Of a DNA stretch of 64,000 nucleotides, positions 37,956-48,772 are shown one piece after another. The position numbers and the translations under genes are program-made. Origin of the DNA: Haliotis asinina (lineage: Eukaryota > Mollusca > Gastropoda > Lepetellida > Haliotidae); contig NC_090280.1 of the NCBI RefSeq assembly GCF_037392515.1, positions 62,137,504 through 62,201,503 on the forward strand. The letters are read 5' to 3'. How positions within the stretch are numbered: the stretch's first letter is position 1; each line of letters starts with the position of its first letter. The notes under the pieces are model-generated. The model had not been told where the DNA came from. It did not search any database and was given only the letters and a program-made list of their open reading frames with translations.

Positions 37956-38820
37956 ATTTGGGGTTTGCGTTAGGGTGACGTGACACAAGGTGTCCGTTAT
38001 TCTGTGGTTCATGTGACTTGTTTACCTGGAACATCTGTGGCCATAAGTGAGTCATCATTAGTGAAAATTCCACACACTTGGATGTTAATTAACTGTTGCA
38101 AGAATTAATTTCATAAATTGAGTAGAAGTCATTTTGTTTCGATATTTTGCAAACATCTTTGAAATCATCTTCAGCTACGTGTAGATAATTTTCTTTCATC
38201 TTTTCGTTGATTATTTATGGAATGACACCTGATAATGCATGCGGGACAGGGAAAGGCAGAGGGCATGGGACATTTTGTACATGAGAATAAACACGACCCT
38301 ATGAAATTTATACGTATACTATTGATACAAGGGCAGTGACCTATTCTTATTTCAGCTACTAATCCTGAAAATGGCCCATTGTCAAAGCTATCTTTCCCAA
38401 TCCCTGTAGGCCGCTATGATATAGACCCATGAAGGTCCCGGGTAGAATGGGCCTTCTGCAACACATGCTTGCCATAAAAGGCGACTGTGCTTGCAGTGTT
38501 CACAATGGTGTTTCAAAGTAACAGGACATTAGGTCCTGTAAGTTTCAGATGTATGTCTGACACATTGAAAATTCACAGGACCCACAGAATAAAGTTTAAC
38601 AAACATTTCAGATTTAACATTTCTTATAATTGGCACTGAAATTATTAACATTATATGATAACAAACATTAGATTTCTAAACAGCAAACAAGCGTCACATG
38701 CCGCAAATAACAACTTCACGCAAAGACATTGTGAAATATTCAATCAGACGCTGGAGCTGACGGGTTGGTGATTTCTATCCGACCACTGGCGAATCTGCCA
38801 GATTTGTCAGAGGGTCAAAT

Positions 38821-39043
38821 GCTATTCGTGAACACTGTGCTTGTCGTAAGGGGCGATTAACGGGATCGGGTGGCCAGGCTCGCTGACTTGGTTGACAAAT
38901 GTCATCTGTTCCCAATTGCGCAGATCGATGCTCATGTGGTTGATCACTGGATTGTCTGGTCCAGACTCGATTATTTACGGACCGCCGCCATATAGCTGGA
39001 ATATTGCTGAGTGTGGCGTAAAACTAAACTCACTCACTCACTC
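38821..39043 (+). repeat. Second SINE family, near full length
   Basis: Contains TTGTCGTAAGGGGCGATTAA, GATCGGGTGGCCAGGCTCGC, GATCACTGGATTGTCTGGTC, CCATATAGCTGGAATATTGC and the tail AAACTCACTCACTCACT. It is the best-preserved forward copy in the window. Confidence 0.85.
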
Positions 39044-40201
39044 GCTATGATATAGAGTTCGCGGCTGAAGCACTATAAGAACAACTTAGTTTTAATCTAG
39101 CCCCATAGACAGCCATGTTAAACCTGATTGGCACCTTTAATATATGTTGTTGAAACAGCTGCAGTTTTCGTAATAATCATCTGAAAATTGAATGTAAATT
39201 ATGTGTTTGTAGCTGAAATGATTTCCCAGCTGGTAGGTAAGTATTGTAAGCAATTTGACTGAACTATATTTACGAAAACAAAAGTAAATTAGCATGCAAG
39301 TCTATGGGAATTTCACTAATAATGCCTCACCAATGACCAACTACTGTAAGTACTTGTCAGTCGTCAAAATTCTCATAGACTTACATGTTATTTTAGTGTA
39401 GGTGTAATAATTTTCTTTTTTTTTTCAGTTTGGGTTATTTGGTTGTCAAATTCTGCAGATTGTTAGAAAATCATCTTGGTCACAGACACAGAATTTCCTA
39501 GCAATGTTTCTGCTGCACCAAATTAACACGCCAATCCGAATACTTATGTTCAGCCATGGCAATGAGTCTGTATGACGTCAGTTTGATAATAACAAGCAAG
39601 GATGATATAAATAACCAGTGACTGATACTATGACCACAGATCCATGCAAACAGAAAATGATGACATGATCATAGATGAGACGTGCCTTTGCCTAGACTTG
39701 TTAAAATGTGACACAGCTTAAAATGTTTAGGGTGCAAATTTATTAAAGTTCTAAATATTTTGGAGAAAAATATTCAGCTTCCAGTTGAAAATCAACGTCT
39801 TCCCAAACCAAGTGGTTTGCTCCCATTAATATCCTTTTCTATCACCAGGTTTCTCAATTTCCCGAATGCTTGTAAACTGTGTTTATCTTTCCACTACCGG
39901 CATTTCTACAATGTGTATGGAAAGTGGCACCCACAAAATAAAAGTAGTTATGGGTATTTTCTTTTCTATATTGCATGTCCAAACTAAAAAATACCACTAA
40001 AAGAAATTACCTATATTTGAGCTGATAATTGTTCAGGTAATTTCAAGGGTTGCCCTAAATTACCTTAGTGTGTTATGCAACCTTTATGGTTGGTCACACT
40101 GTGCGAAGTCGTCATGTATAAGATGCGTTTGATTCCAGATCGTGTTTGTTTACTTTATACTTTATGTTTCAGATGAAGAAGATGAAATATTAGAAAGCAG
40201 G

Positions 40202-40279
40202 ATGAAGGCCATTGGATTGGGTATTTTCCTCATCTCTTTGGTTGTCTCAAGCTCAGCAGTCCCCTTGACACTAATAAAG
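40202..40279 (+). CDS. Acidic TSP1 protein exon 1: signal peptide
   Basis: ATG then 26 codons, with donor AAG/GTAACC in phase 0. MKAIGLGIFLISLVVSSSAV has a short positive start, a hydrophobic core and small residues before the likely cleavage at S-S-A. A likely acceptor (TATGTTTCAG) at 40171 begins the exon 30 bp before this ATG, and an in-frame stop (TAG at 40190) lies between, so this ATG is the natural start. Confidence 0.85.
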
Positions 40280-40337
40280 GTAACCTGTATATCTGATGAC
40301 TAGTTCACAGGGCGCTGCCATTGTGTTTCAATACACC

Positions 40338-40405
40338 AGGTGGTGGGATAGCCTAGTGGTTAAAGCATTCGCCTCTCACACCGCCTGTGCATTCCCCACA
40401 GATCA
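40338..40405 (+). repeat. tRNA-derived SINE head, truncated
   Basis: GGTGGTGGGATAGCCTAGTG, then GTTAAAGCATTCGCCTCTCA and a broken B box (GTGCATTCCCCACA). The body is absent. Confidence 0.65.
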
Positions 40406-41141
40406 GAGCCAGTTATACTTGGCCACTTGACATAATTTCCATAGACTTGCTTGTTGATCTAGTTTCGATAAATAACTGTCATGACTTTACTTTTCGTGAT
40501 ATCCAAATCAAATTTCCAGGTTTGTGAGGAATCATCTTACCTTTGTTTATTTATCGACTGGCAACAAATTAATCAACAAATGTACAGTGCCGTGAACTCT
40601 TTATCATGGGGGTCTATGGGTTTGTGCATTTTGGATCCATACCTAAGTTGAAAAATGTGTTGTCTTTAGCTGAATAGTGGTCGGAAATGTGAACTGAGCA
40701 GAGCAGAGCAGAGATAATTTCACATTTGCCTGTTAATTTTTTACAGAGATCCATCCTAAACGTATTTCTGAAATTCATGAAAAATTATTTATGCTACATT
40801 AAAATAACATCCAAGTCTATGGAAATTAGGTCTAGTGGCCCAGTATGACTGACACGGGGCCAGTTCTGATGTCCGACGATCTGATATTGCTGGATGGAAA
40901 TTACCTCTAGTGGCCTAGTATGACTGGCATATCTGGTGTCCCGCAATTTGATATTGCTAATATTGCTAGATGTACCACAGGTGGCGTAAATCTAAAGTCA
41001 CTCACTCACTCCAAGTTATCCAGTTTAGGAAGCTTGATATCTGACTTGGGCAGAAAACCTATTGCACGTGATTGTTGGGTTCTCTCTGGTTTACCCCCAC
41101 CAGGATATAACTAAAATCTGTGTAAAACCATGCCCATCACA

Positions 41142-41226
41142 ATCAAAATCTTTCATCAGTATCAGTATATCTTTCATCAGTATCAGTAAATCTTTCATCA
41201 GTATCAGTAAATCTTTCATCAGTATA
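41142..41226. repeat. 20-bp tandem repeat, about four copies
   Basis: Unit ATCTTTCATCAGTATCAGTA repeated with one-base variants. Confidence 0.9.
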
Positions 41227-41337
41227 GTTTGGAACTCTATGACACAGTACTACATACTGTCTAGTGGGTGGTAGTCAGTGCAGGCATGTGTTTCAAGGCC
41301 ATGTGATTTTAGAAACAGCCTTGTGGCATGTAATATA

Positions 41338-41689
41338 GGACCGTTCATAATTTATGGCTAAAGGGTGTGATTATGATGTTATGGGGGTCATCCATTTTGT
41401 TTTGGGGGTGGGATGGGGTGGGGGTCATCAATGTTGCATTTTTTTCCAGAAAAATATTAAATACATATGCTTAAGAAGTGCGGGGATGGGTGACACTGTC
41501 TCTGTGCATGACATACAAGGCGGGGCAACTTAATATGAACGTTGATTTTTAGACGTTTTTGTTTGTTTGTTTGTTATATTTTTGGGGTGGAGAGGTGGGG
41601 AAGGTGGCGGGTGTTGTCAGTCACATTGTATATGCTTCTCCATGAAAATCATCGTCATCCCCAGCGAACCATAAAACATGAACGTTCCC
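41338..41689. mobile_element. MITE-like element with ACCGTTCATAATTTATGG ends
   Basis: Left end GGACCGTTCATAATTTATGG, right end CCATAAAACATGAACGTTCC in inverted form with a few mismatches. The interior is GT/AC-rich with GGGGGTCATC. It ends 34 bp before the exon 2 acceptor, and a partial copy occurs at 2641. Confidence 0.65.
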
Positions 41690-41723
41690 TAAAGGTCTTT
41701 GCTATGACCGTGGTTTTTCTCAG

Positions 41724-41828
41724 GATCCTGCCATCCCGCAGTTATGTATGTCGTCTGCTGACTGTGAGGCTGTCAACCAAGTGTGCCTGAGGCCGCCGAG
41801 CCAGAACTACGGACATTGTATTGTTAAG
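41724..41828 (+). CDS. Acidic TSP1 protein exon 2: cysteine module 1
   Basis: Acceptor TTTTCTCAG/GAT and donor AAG/GTATAT, 35 codons, phase 0 at both ends. It encodes CMSSADCEAVNQVC and NYGHCIVK, which align with exon 4 (CQSSADCDAVNQSC, VYGRCIAK). The two modules share cysteine spacing and the end of the exon, which indicates exon duplication. Confidence 0.85.
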
Positions 41829-41919
41829 GTATATTGATATACAGATTTGTATTCCTGGTGGTAATAGTCTAAAGATAGGCCAAGTTACAATATACATAAC
41901 AAATCTACCGTAGAGAACT

Positions 41920-42028
41920 GGGCCTAGATTTTCGAAGCTCTCATTGCGCTAAGATAGTCTTAAGATATCGTTGATGTATGGCACTTACGACTATCGTAGC
42001 GCTAAGAGAGCTTCGAAAATCAAGGCCC
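41920..42028. mobile_element. Palindromic MITE, family A copy 1
   Basis: Ends GGGCCTAGATTTTCGAAGCT and AGCTTCGAAAATCAAGGCCC; inner arms GCGCTAAGATAGTC and GACTATCGTAGCGC; about 109 bp. Confidence 0.85.
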
Positions 42029-42159
42029 TGATGTTGACCTGGAATGTAGTCAAGTGTCAGCTGCAAGTTGTCTTCCTTGAAACGTAAATTTCGGCAAAAA
42101 TACTCTACATATGATTTTACCTTTAAAAATTACCCGTAAAAGATCCGGCAGAGAATTGA

Positions 42160-42290
42160 TCTTCAGCAACCCACGCTTATCCTAAGAGGCGACTGACGGA
42201 ATCGGGTGGTCAAGCAGGCTGACTTTGTAAACACTTGCCATCGCATCCCAACTGCATAGATGTTCGCATTGTTGATTATTTACAGACTGA
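42160..42290 (+). repeat. Second-family SINE, 5' part
   Basis: CACGCTTATCCTAAGAGGCG, GAATCGGGTGGTCAAGCAGG and GTTGATTATTTACAGACT match the family seen at 38821; the 3' core is lost. Confidence 0.6.
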
Positions 42291-42420
42291 ACGCTGAATG
42301 CTGAATGCAATATCAACCAACCAACCATTCAAACTTGAAATCTTTGATAAGCTTGATTGAAGTGGAAGGGGGTGCTGAGACTTTTAACTTTGAATTAGCT
42401 ACTAATCAGTCTCTTGTTCT

Positions 42421-42598
42421 GCATGGCGGTTGGGTGAAAGGTGGCAAAACGGTACATTCATCACAATGAAAACCCCAGTTCAATTCCCGGGTACAGTGTG
42501 TCAAGGTGATTTCTAGTGCCCCCCTCCTTGTTACTGCTGTAAATCTACGAACTCTGACGTGAAATCATACTCACTCACTCATTCACTCTCTCACTCAC
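42421..42598 (+). repeat. tRNA-derived SINE with long CACT tail
   Basis: B-box-like GTTCAATTCCCGGGTAC, TTCTAGTGCCCCCCTCC, then ACTCACTCACTCATTCACTC. It ends about 17 bp before the exon 3 acceptor. Confidence 0.7.
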
Positions 42599-42614
42599 TT
42601 GTGTTTCATAACAG

Positions 42615-42717
42615 GGAGCGCTAACTGCAACAAACGAAGGTCTGACCACCCTAAGACCTGCTGTTTCAGTACAACCCAGGAAGGCTGAGCGCCCTAAGAG
42701 GGAAGTCATTAATAATT
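42615..42717 (+). CDS. Acidic TSP1 protein exon 3: linker with RPKR site
   Basis: Acceptor ATAACAG/GGA; the donor T/GTATGT leaves one base (phase 1), and exon 4 supplies the other two. 34 codons, low complexity, ending KAERPKREVINN. RPKR fits the furin-type consensus R-x-K/R-R. Confidence 0.8.
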
Positions 42718-42775
42718 GTATGTATATACTTGTTGTATTGATTTATACCAGTGAATATCGTTGTTGACATTGGTC

Positions 42776-43130
42776 TTTAGTAATTCTTGCTTGTCGTAAG
42801 GGACGACTGAGGGTTGCTGTGTGACTTGATTGATACATTTGATGAACTTTAGATAAGTGATCACGCTGTCAGTCACTTGAATGTTTGGTCCAAACTCGGA
42901 TAGCGCACTGTCATTCTTGGAGATCCCGATTAGATTTTGTCTCCAGTAACCCCTTGCTTGTCGCAAGAGACGGTTAGGGGATCGGTTGGTCAGGCTCGCT
43001 CGGATCACTTATCTACATGGATGCTCATACAGTCGATTACTGGACTGTCTGTATCAGACTGGATTGTTTAGAGATTGTCACCATATGGCTGTAATATTGC
43101 TGAGTGCAGCGGAAAACAACAAACAAAACT
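42776..43130 (+). repeat. Composite second-family SINE copies
   Basis: Two overlapping diverged copies: TTGCTTGTCGTAAGGGACGA near 42787 and TTGCTTGTCGCAAGAGACGG near 42954. The second continues to CATATGGCTGTAATATTGC and CTGAGTGCAGCGGAAAAC. Confidence 0.65.
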
Positions 43131-43979
43131 AGCATTATTACCACACACTCACTGGTCTCATCTCAATCCCATGAGACATCTGAGACAGCACCCACCTGAC
43201 AATTTCACGTTGTCACAACTTTGTCACAAAATAGTTAAAGGTTATTCTTTGGACTCCCATTTACGTTGGCACAACGCTATATTCTAACGTGATACGTTTT
43301 TTACGTCGCAGCAAGATTAAGCCATTTGCTGCTAACATATTTACGTTGCCTTAAAGGTCACATGCAACATAAAACACAACTTTGCAGATTCTGGTACATT
43401 TTGGTATACACTTACCGAAACAAATCATAAAAAATGCCAATTCAACCTAAAAAGTTGAAAAAACGCGATGAAAAAAAGCCCGCGAAATCGGAGTTCAAAC
43501 GTTTCACTAAATTCCCCCCAGCTCTGGGGGGAAAACTGGTTTCAACGGCTGCACTGCGTCCATAACGCATGCGCAGTGAATAGGTTCGCGGAGCTTGAAA
43601 CAGTATGCATGCTGAGGTCGTGAGCAGTAGTCTAATCTTGGTTGTGTACACAAACAAGTAAATAATCTACTCGTTACGTAAAAAAAACTTGTTGATTGTG
43701 GTGAGTAGTCTCTGTCACAGAGAAAGCTCAGTGCCTGGTTTATTCACACCTATATGTCTGTCTGCCTGTCTGCTAAAGACAACATGCAATACACAGCTTC
43801 AATCATTGACCACGTGCGATTTGAACATAACACCTATCAGACTATACGACGTAAAGAAAATAAGTTGATTTATGACTCGTGCACCCGAGTCCCGTGTTTG
43901 CCACATTGTGTAATTAGGCACGTGTGATACACATGACATGTATTTATGCCTGTGGGTTGCAAACAAACTACATGTACAT

Positions 43980-44093
43980 TCATTTTTTTCGGATGACTGG
44001 ATCTGACGGAAACTGGTGAAAACTCTTGTCAGTTTCAAGTCCTGCTCTGCACTTGGACGAATGACAGATTCCAGCCGCGCAGTAGTGTACCAT
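43980..44093 (-). pseudogene. THAP-domain fragment of transposon
   Basis: From an ATG at 44093 the frame reads MVHYCAAGICHSSKC and later SFHQFPSDPVIRKK. This gives the C-x(4)-C spacing, an FHxFP motif and the basic RKK of a THAP C2CH finger. A stop (TGA) replaces the codon where the conserved tryptophan after RKK is expected, and sequence beyond it is decayed. Role in the ancestral element: binding the transposon ends. Confidence 0.65.
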
Positions 44094-44169
44094 CTCTACT
44101 AACAAGATTTTTGATTGGATCGAGCGCAAATTCAGAGAACATGTATTTTGAAAACCCAACATCTCTATA

Positions 44170-44293
44170 TACATTCTTCATGGATAACAACTTCTTTTAG
44201 TGTATATGATTTTTTGTTTGACAACAGTATATGAATCCATACTGAAACGATGCATCAAGTACACAAAAAGAAGTTGTTATCCATAAAGAATCT
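44170..44293. mobile_element. Small hairpin MITE nested in the Kolobok-like element
   Basis: ATTCTTCATGGATAACAACT..TCTTTTAGTGTA faces TACACAAAAAGAAGTTGTTATCC..AAAGAAT. Arms are about 32 bp with few mismatches around a 55-bp centre. Confidence 0.7.
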
Positions 44294-45162
44294 TACTTTC
44301 TTGTGACTCGCCATACTTCTAAAATGCCCATCAAACAGATCATCTTTCTGTACACACAATGAACCCCCAGCATATCAGCAAATGAAACAGCCAATCGGAA
44401 GCCGTCGTTACACTTGAGTGCACATCCACCCGCTATGGCTGGGTTCGGTCTCCCGAGGGCTTCGTTTCGGGGGAAGTAAGCCCAAGTCAAAATATTGCAC
44501 TTTTGAATCGCGATTGTACGCTTATAATTTTGTTCCTTTGTATTTTTAAAAGCAGCAATGTATATTATATGTCATGAATAAGTGATAAATGTGTTTTAAT
44601 TATGTTTGATTTTTTGGTTGCATGTGACCTTTAACGTTCTGTTTGACGTTAATAGTGGAATACTTACATTGCGACATAACGTTAAATGACGTACATGTAT
44701 AACTAACTTTGTGTCAAGACTTTACCAGCGTTCTCACAACGTTGCGGAAGCAGGACAGGGAATGCGCCACATTAGTTTTGTAGTTGGTGCTACATTCTGC
44801 AACCTTAAGCCACATGTCCAAGGCCAGCATCTGTTGTCCATAACAACACTGACCAACTGAAAATGTCCAAAGTTATGACTGGAACTCAAACTATTTTGTG
44901 GAGCAGCATGAACTTTAACTGTCACACAACAGGGCACGGTATATCCAAGTCTGAATCTATATACATGAAAGTAAAGGATATTGATATTTTGGAAATGATA
45001 TTATTTTGGAAGCAAAAAGTATGATTGTGTATGGACTTAGAAAATGATTACTGGGTAACCCGGAGTAATGGCGTCTAAGCGCTTTCGACATTATCAAGTG
45101 CATGGATACAGGCGCTTTATAAATGACCTTTATCATTTTATTACATTTAATATTATCGGCAG

Positions 45163-45305
45163 CTGTCCCCGCTAGTGGTTTGGAGACTGATGTAGACCTA
45201 GTCTGGTCGTATGGAAAGACTTGTCAGTCTTCTGCCGACTGTGATGCTGTCAACCAATCGTGTGTCATTCCAATTGACCACGTTTATGGGCGTTGTATTG
45301 CCAAG
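45163..45305 (+). CDS. Acidic TSP1 protein exon 4: cysteine module 2
   Basis: Acceptor TATCGGCAG/CT (phase 1, making a Ser codon with exon 3) and donor AAG/GTAAGA (phase 0), 48 codons including the split one. It carries SVPASGLETDVDLVWSYGK, then CQSSADCDAVNQSC and VYGRCIAK. Cysteines repeat the x5, x6, x10 spacing of exon 2. Confidence 0.85.
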
Positions 45306-45324
45306 GTAAGACTTGCTGAATTTA

Positions 45325-45439
45325 CCAGGGCCTAGATTTTCGAACCTCTCTTAGCGTTAATATAGTCGTAAGTTTATGATAGTGTAGGGCACTTACGACT
45401 ATCTTAGCGCTAAGAGAGCTTCGAAATTCTAGGCCCAGG
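45325..45439. mobile_element. Palindromic MITE, family A copy 2
   Basis: CCAGGGCCTAGATTTTCGA at the left and TCGAAATTCTAGGCCCAGG at the right, with internal GACTATCTTAGCGCTAAG. It starts 20 bp after the exon 4 donor. Confidence 0.85.
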
Positions 45440-45911
45440 GCTATAATGATTCACTCATTTTTTTTAATTCGTTTCTTTGTATGTGATAACTATCATGTGA
45501 TTGAAACGAATAACCATTATGTAACAAACATAAAAAAATTGATATGACTCTTGGAAATGGAAACCACGACCCGATCCAAAAAACGTTTGAAGCGCTACGA
45601 CATTCGTGAGCCAGGCGTGCACTGTAGAGTTACGGCATGTCAAAACTACGAACACTTTGTGGATCAGGACCTTTGGTGATTAGGAGAGGCTTTGTGGAGT
45701 ATAAAACAACTTAATTTGTCGACACTTGCCGACAAATTTGGCACTTGTGGAATCTATTGGGCGCAATACATTTCAACTGTGAAAAACATCTTTTGAAAAC
45801 ATTGAAGGGAAAGCCAGCGTCATGTAAATGTGATCGAAATAGTTTGTTATTGCCATGTACAATCCGAGACTGTCATTTTAAATTATCTGCTCCGAATAAT
45901 TTTGTCAACAG

Positions 45912-46078
45912 AAACAGGGAAGCCACAATGCCACCACTCCCAGAATTGTGCAGGATGTTGCAGAACAATTAGAGAAGACAGGAAAAGAGATCGATGGAAT
46001 GTCACAAACAGGACAAAATAAGACCAAACAGTTGCGGAAACGCTTGCAGCGAAACAGTGACAGGATTGGAAACATCAG
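45912..46078 (+). CDS. Acidic TSP1 protein exon 5
   Basis: Acceptor GTCAACAG/AAA (an alternative in-frame acceptor lies 6 bp downstream at AAACAG/GGA) and donor CAG/GTAATT; it ends in phase 2. 55 codons rich in Gln, Lys and Asn. The heptad-like stretch VQDVAEQLEKTGKEIDGM may be coiled coil and is followed by basic KQLRKRLQR. One potential N-glycosylation site (NAT) near the start. Confidence 0.8.
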
Positions 46079-46451
46079 GTAATTTGTTTTATTGTGCCTG
46101 TTGTCTCTTCAAGATCAGACACTGGCCAGGGAATATAGACGACTTTGTTGTGTGTATAATATACCATTAAAAGGTAGGGGATATTCCAATTTCCGAGCAT
46201 ACCACTTGCCAATACAAAAATATTTGAGAAAAAGTAATACATATTCATACAGATAAAACATGTCCAAAGGAATTGAATAAAATGTAACATTCTGTTTTAG
46301 TTTCTCTTCATCATCTGTTTCCTCTTTTTATCAATCTTGTATATCCTATATCCCCTACTTTCTTTAATGGTATTGTTTAGGGCGACACTTTACTTTGTTA
46401 TATTGCACCACAGGGAGGAGGCTTTATTTCCTATATTCATTACTAACACTG

Positions 46452-46600
46452 AGGACGTTGAGGTAACCTAGTGGTGAAAGCGTTCGCTCTTCACGCCAAA
46501 GATTCGCCACATGGGCACAATGAGTGAAGCCCATTTCTGGTGCCCCTCGAAGTGATGTTGCGGGAATATTGCTAAAAGGGTCCAAAAACTAAAGTCACTC
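46452..46600 (+). repeat. tRNA-derived SINE next to exon 6
   Basis: Head GTTGAGGTAACCTAGTGGTG, GCGTTCGCTCTTCACGCC, body GTGAAGCCCATTTCTGGTGC and core GCGGGAATATTGCTAAAAGG. It ends 38 bp before the exon 6 acceptor. Confidence 0.75.
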
Positions 46601-46638
46601 TGTCCCTTTGCTAATGCTATGCCCCTAATACCTTGTAG

Positions 46639-47840
46639 GTCACAGCTTCAGCCCAGGGTACCGTCTACCCGTGATACAACCAAACAGTATCGAAAGCGTT
46701 CCCTAAATCTGGATTTAGACCTAGACACTGCGCTGGATAAAACTTTGTCAGACTTGGAGGTCAGTAGGATAAGCAACAGTGTGAAGGTGAGGGCACCCAT
46801 GTTGGGGAAAACCAAGGCTAAAGCATCATTAAAGAACGCATCAGGAAAGAAGGATGATGCTGGTGTGAATGTAAAGGGTGATGTAGAGATCCATGTGACA
46901 CACCATGTCATACATACCACAGCTGATAACAGAACCATTGGCAACTCGTCTAATACATCCAAAACCGTGAAAACCAATCAATTTCATGGGCTTGAAACCA
47001 ACTGGAGGAGGATCATTAATGGTAAACATGATTTACTGAATGCATCTCTTCCTCGCCAGCAACTTGGCTTACATCAGATGGGGGTTCTCTTAGCCAGTGT
47101 GGCCAAGGCTATAAAACATGACATCAACAGAGATCCTTTCAAACATGGCAGTGACAAATATTATTCGGAAGACTTTAGCGACATTCAAAAGAAGGAACAT
47201 CGTGGCCATGATCACGCATTTAAATATGATGACACGAAAGATCTTCGTCATAGACCTGATGATGACGATGAGGATAGGCATGAGAATGAAGAGGAAGAAA
47301 AAAATGAGAGTGAGGATGAGGACAAAAATGATAGTAGAAAAGAGGAAAAGGAAAAAGATGAGGAAGGAAGGGATACGAGGAAAGATGACTATGAGTATGA
47401 GGATGAAGAAGGTAATGAAGATGAAGATCAGGATACCGACGAAGAGCAGACCACGGATGAGGATGAAGAGGATGAGTCAGAGGATGTCAAACGTAAGCGG
47501 ACGCGCTCTTATGCTAATAAACCCAGAACATTAAACAAGAATATGAAGGGTTCGCGGAAACAAAAGCGAAGTTTTGGTATTGTTCAGGAAGCTGTCGAAG
47601 CAATATTTTCTGACAATCATCGAGAATCAGAAAAATCGAGCAAAGACTCAGATGAGAAATCAGACAGAGACAGAAGAAATGTCGCATCTTTGGAGGAGTT
47701 AAGTCCCGTATCTGTCTATGAGGCAGCCATTGAGCAAGATGCACACCCACAACCCTCTTCAACCATCCCTCAACTACATTCGGATGTGTTCTCTCCCACG
47801 CATGTGCCATCACATCAAGAGGATTCTCAACAAAGCGCAG
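46639..47840 (+). CDS. Acidic TSP1 protein exon 6: long acidic region
   Basis: Acceptor CTTGTAG/G (completes the phase-2 codon) and donor GCAG/GTAGCT (phase 1). About 400 residues, all hydrophilic. An early part carries QYRKRSLNLDLDLDTALDK. The middle holds His/Asp-rich and then almost continuous Asp/Glu stretches (residues about 400-485 of the protein), closed by VKRKRTRSY. A later part has RKQKRSFG and DRDRRNV, resembling convertase sites, and ends Ser/Pro/His-rich. Several N-x-S/T sequons occur. Reading past the donor gives a further 29 codons to a stop, but the downstream TSP1 exon fits the phase exactly, so splicing is preferred; an unspliced short form is possible. Confidence 0.82.
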
Positions 47841-48013
47841 GTAGCTGTTATTTTTGCTCATTTACAGAAAGAATCTCTCAAAGTCACGGGATTATTGACT
47901 CTTATGCGCCGGTAGCTTTGAGAAAATGATTGATAGTTCTCGTGTTGGTGTTACAATACAATTAATTTAATTGTCTTTGGGCTGATGCTTTTCAGTTTTG
48001 TTTTCAGTTGTTG

Positions 48014-48134
48014 CCAGGGCTTCTTTCACAAAGTTCAAAGGTGATCGTAAGTCACTAAGGTAACCTTAGTGCAATGTTGAAGAATGGGAGTTAAGGTAAA
48101 CCTTAAGAAAGGTTGCCTTGTGAAAAGAGCCCCA
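48014..48134. mobile_element. Palindromic MITE, family B copy 2
   Basis: CCAGGGCTTCTTTCACAAAG and CCTTGTGAAAAGAGCCCC as ends, with internal GGTAACCTTAGTGCAATGTT matching the copy at 25470-25590. Confidence 0.75.
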
Positions 48135-48772
48135 GTTCAGTGTGTTTAAGTACAACTGCTTCTCTTTTATTCAAAGTGTATCAATCAATCTAGGATTTAG
48201 TTACATGTGCCTATGTCTCACACAGTCTTCTATTTTACTCACCTGGCTTAACAACATTGTTGTATTCTAACAGTCGATTGAGAAAAGAATTGATCTCAGA
48301 TGTGACAAATTCAAGTAAAAGTTAAATCTATTCTCTTATGAAATTCAGTTTTTTTCGTTCATCATATAACCATTTGCCGTTTGAAAAAGAAAGATGATCG
48401 TGTATACCAATGTGATAGTTGAAGTAAAATATGTTGTCTTAATGATGGTGGATTTCACTAATAAAAGTTTCTCACCTATGTAAAATCATGATGTGCTTAA
48501 TTATTAAAGCATAGTTATTCTTCTTTTTGCATGGCAGTGCAAGATTGGTTTCTCACCATTTAATCTTCTTCTGGATGTACCAGTAGTTCATTGTTATTTT
48601 CCTTTTTAATGAATCTTTCTTTGCAAAGCACGAAAAATATTGAAAAACAGAAAATCAGAATCACGAGGACTTGCTTTCATGGTGTGCGGACAATCATATC
48701 ATAATTTGCGTTTAATGAATGAATAGGATCAAAATGCTGTGAGTCAGATCTGCTGTTTTAATGGACTATGTG

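Larger units (their letters stand above)
35831..40171. other. Intergenic / possible first intron of the acidic secreted-protein gene
   Basis: Contains the repeats listed separately and otherwise AT-rich sequence with no recognised coding region. If the leader exon is upstream, most of this stretch would be intron 1. Confidence 0.5.
43355..44630 (-). mobile_element. Kolobok-like DNA transposon remnant with TTAA target duplication
   Basis: Perfect 14-bp terminal inverted repeats (AGGTCACATGCAAC and its complement) flanked by TTAA on both sides (43351-43354 and 44631-44634). The minus strand encodes a THAP zinc-finger fragment. A TTAA target site plus a THAP-bearing transposase is characteristic of the Kolobok superfamily; the catalytic part is not recognisable, so this is a truncated or nonautonomous copy about 1.28 kb long. 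It lies in intron 3 of the acidic-protein gene and itself contains a hairpin insertion at 44170-44293. Confidence 0.7.

Noticed and set aside
41142-41226. CRISPR-like direct repeats
   Set aside because: Units are contiguous without spacers in a eukaryotic intron; a plain tandem repeat.
47118-47534. 138-codon Met/Arg/Lys-rich frame
   Set aside because: Out-of-frame reading of the GAT/GAA-rich acidic exon; the acidic frame is the one consistent with splicing.
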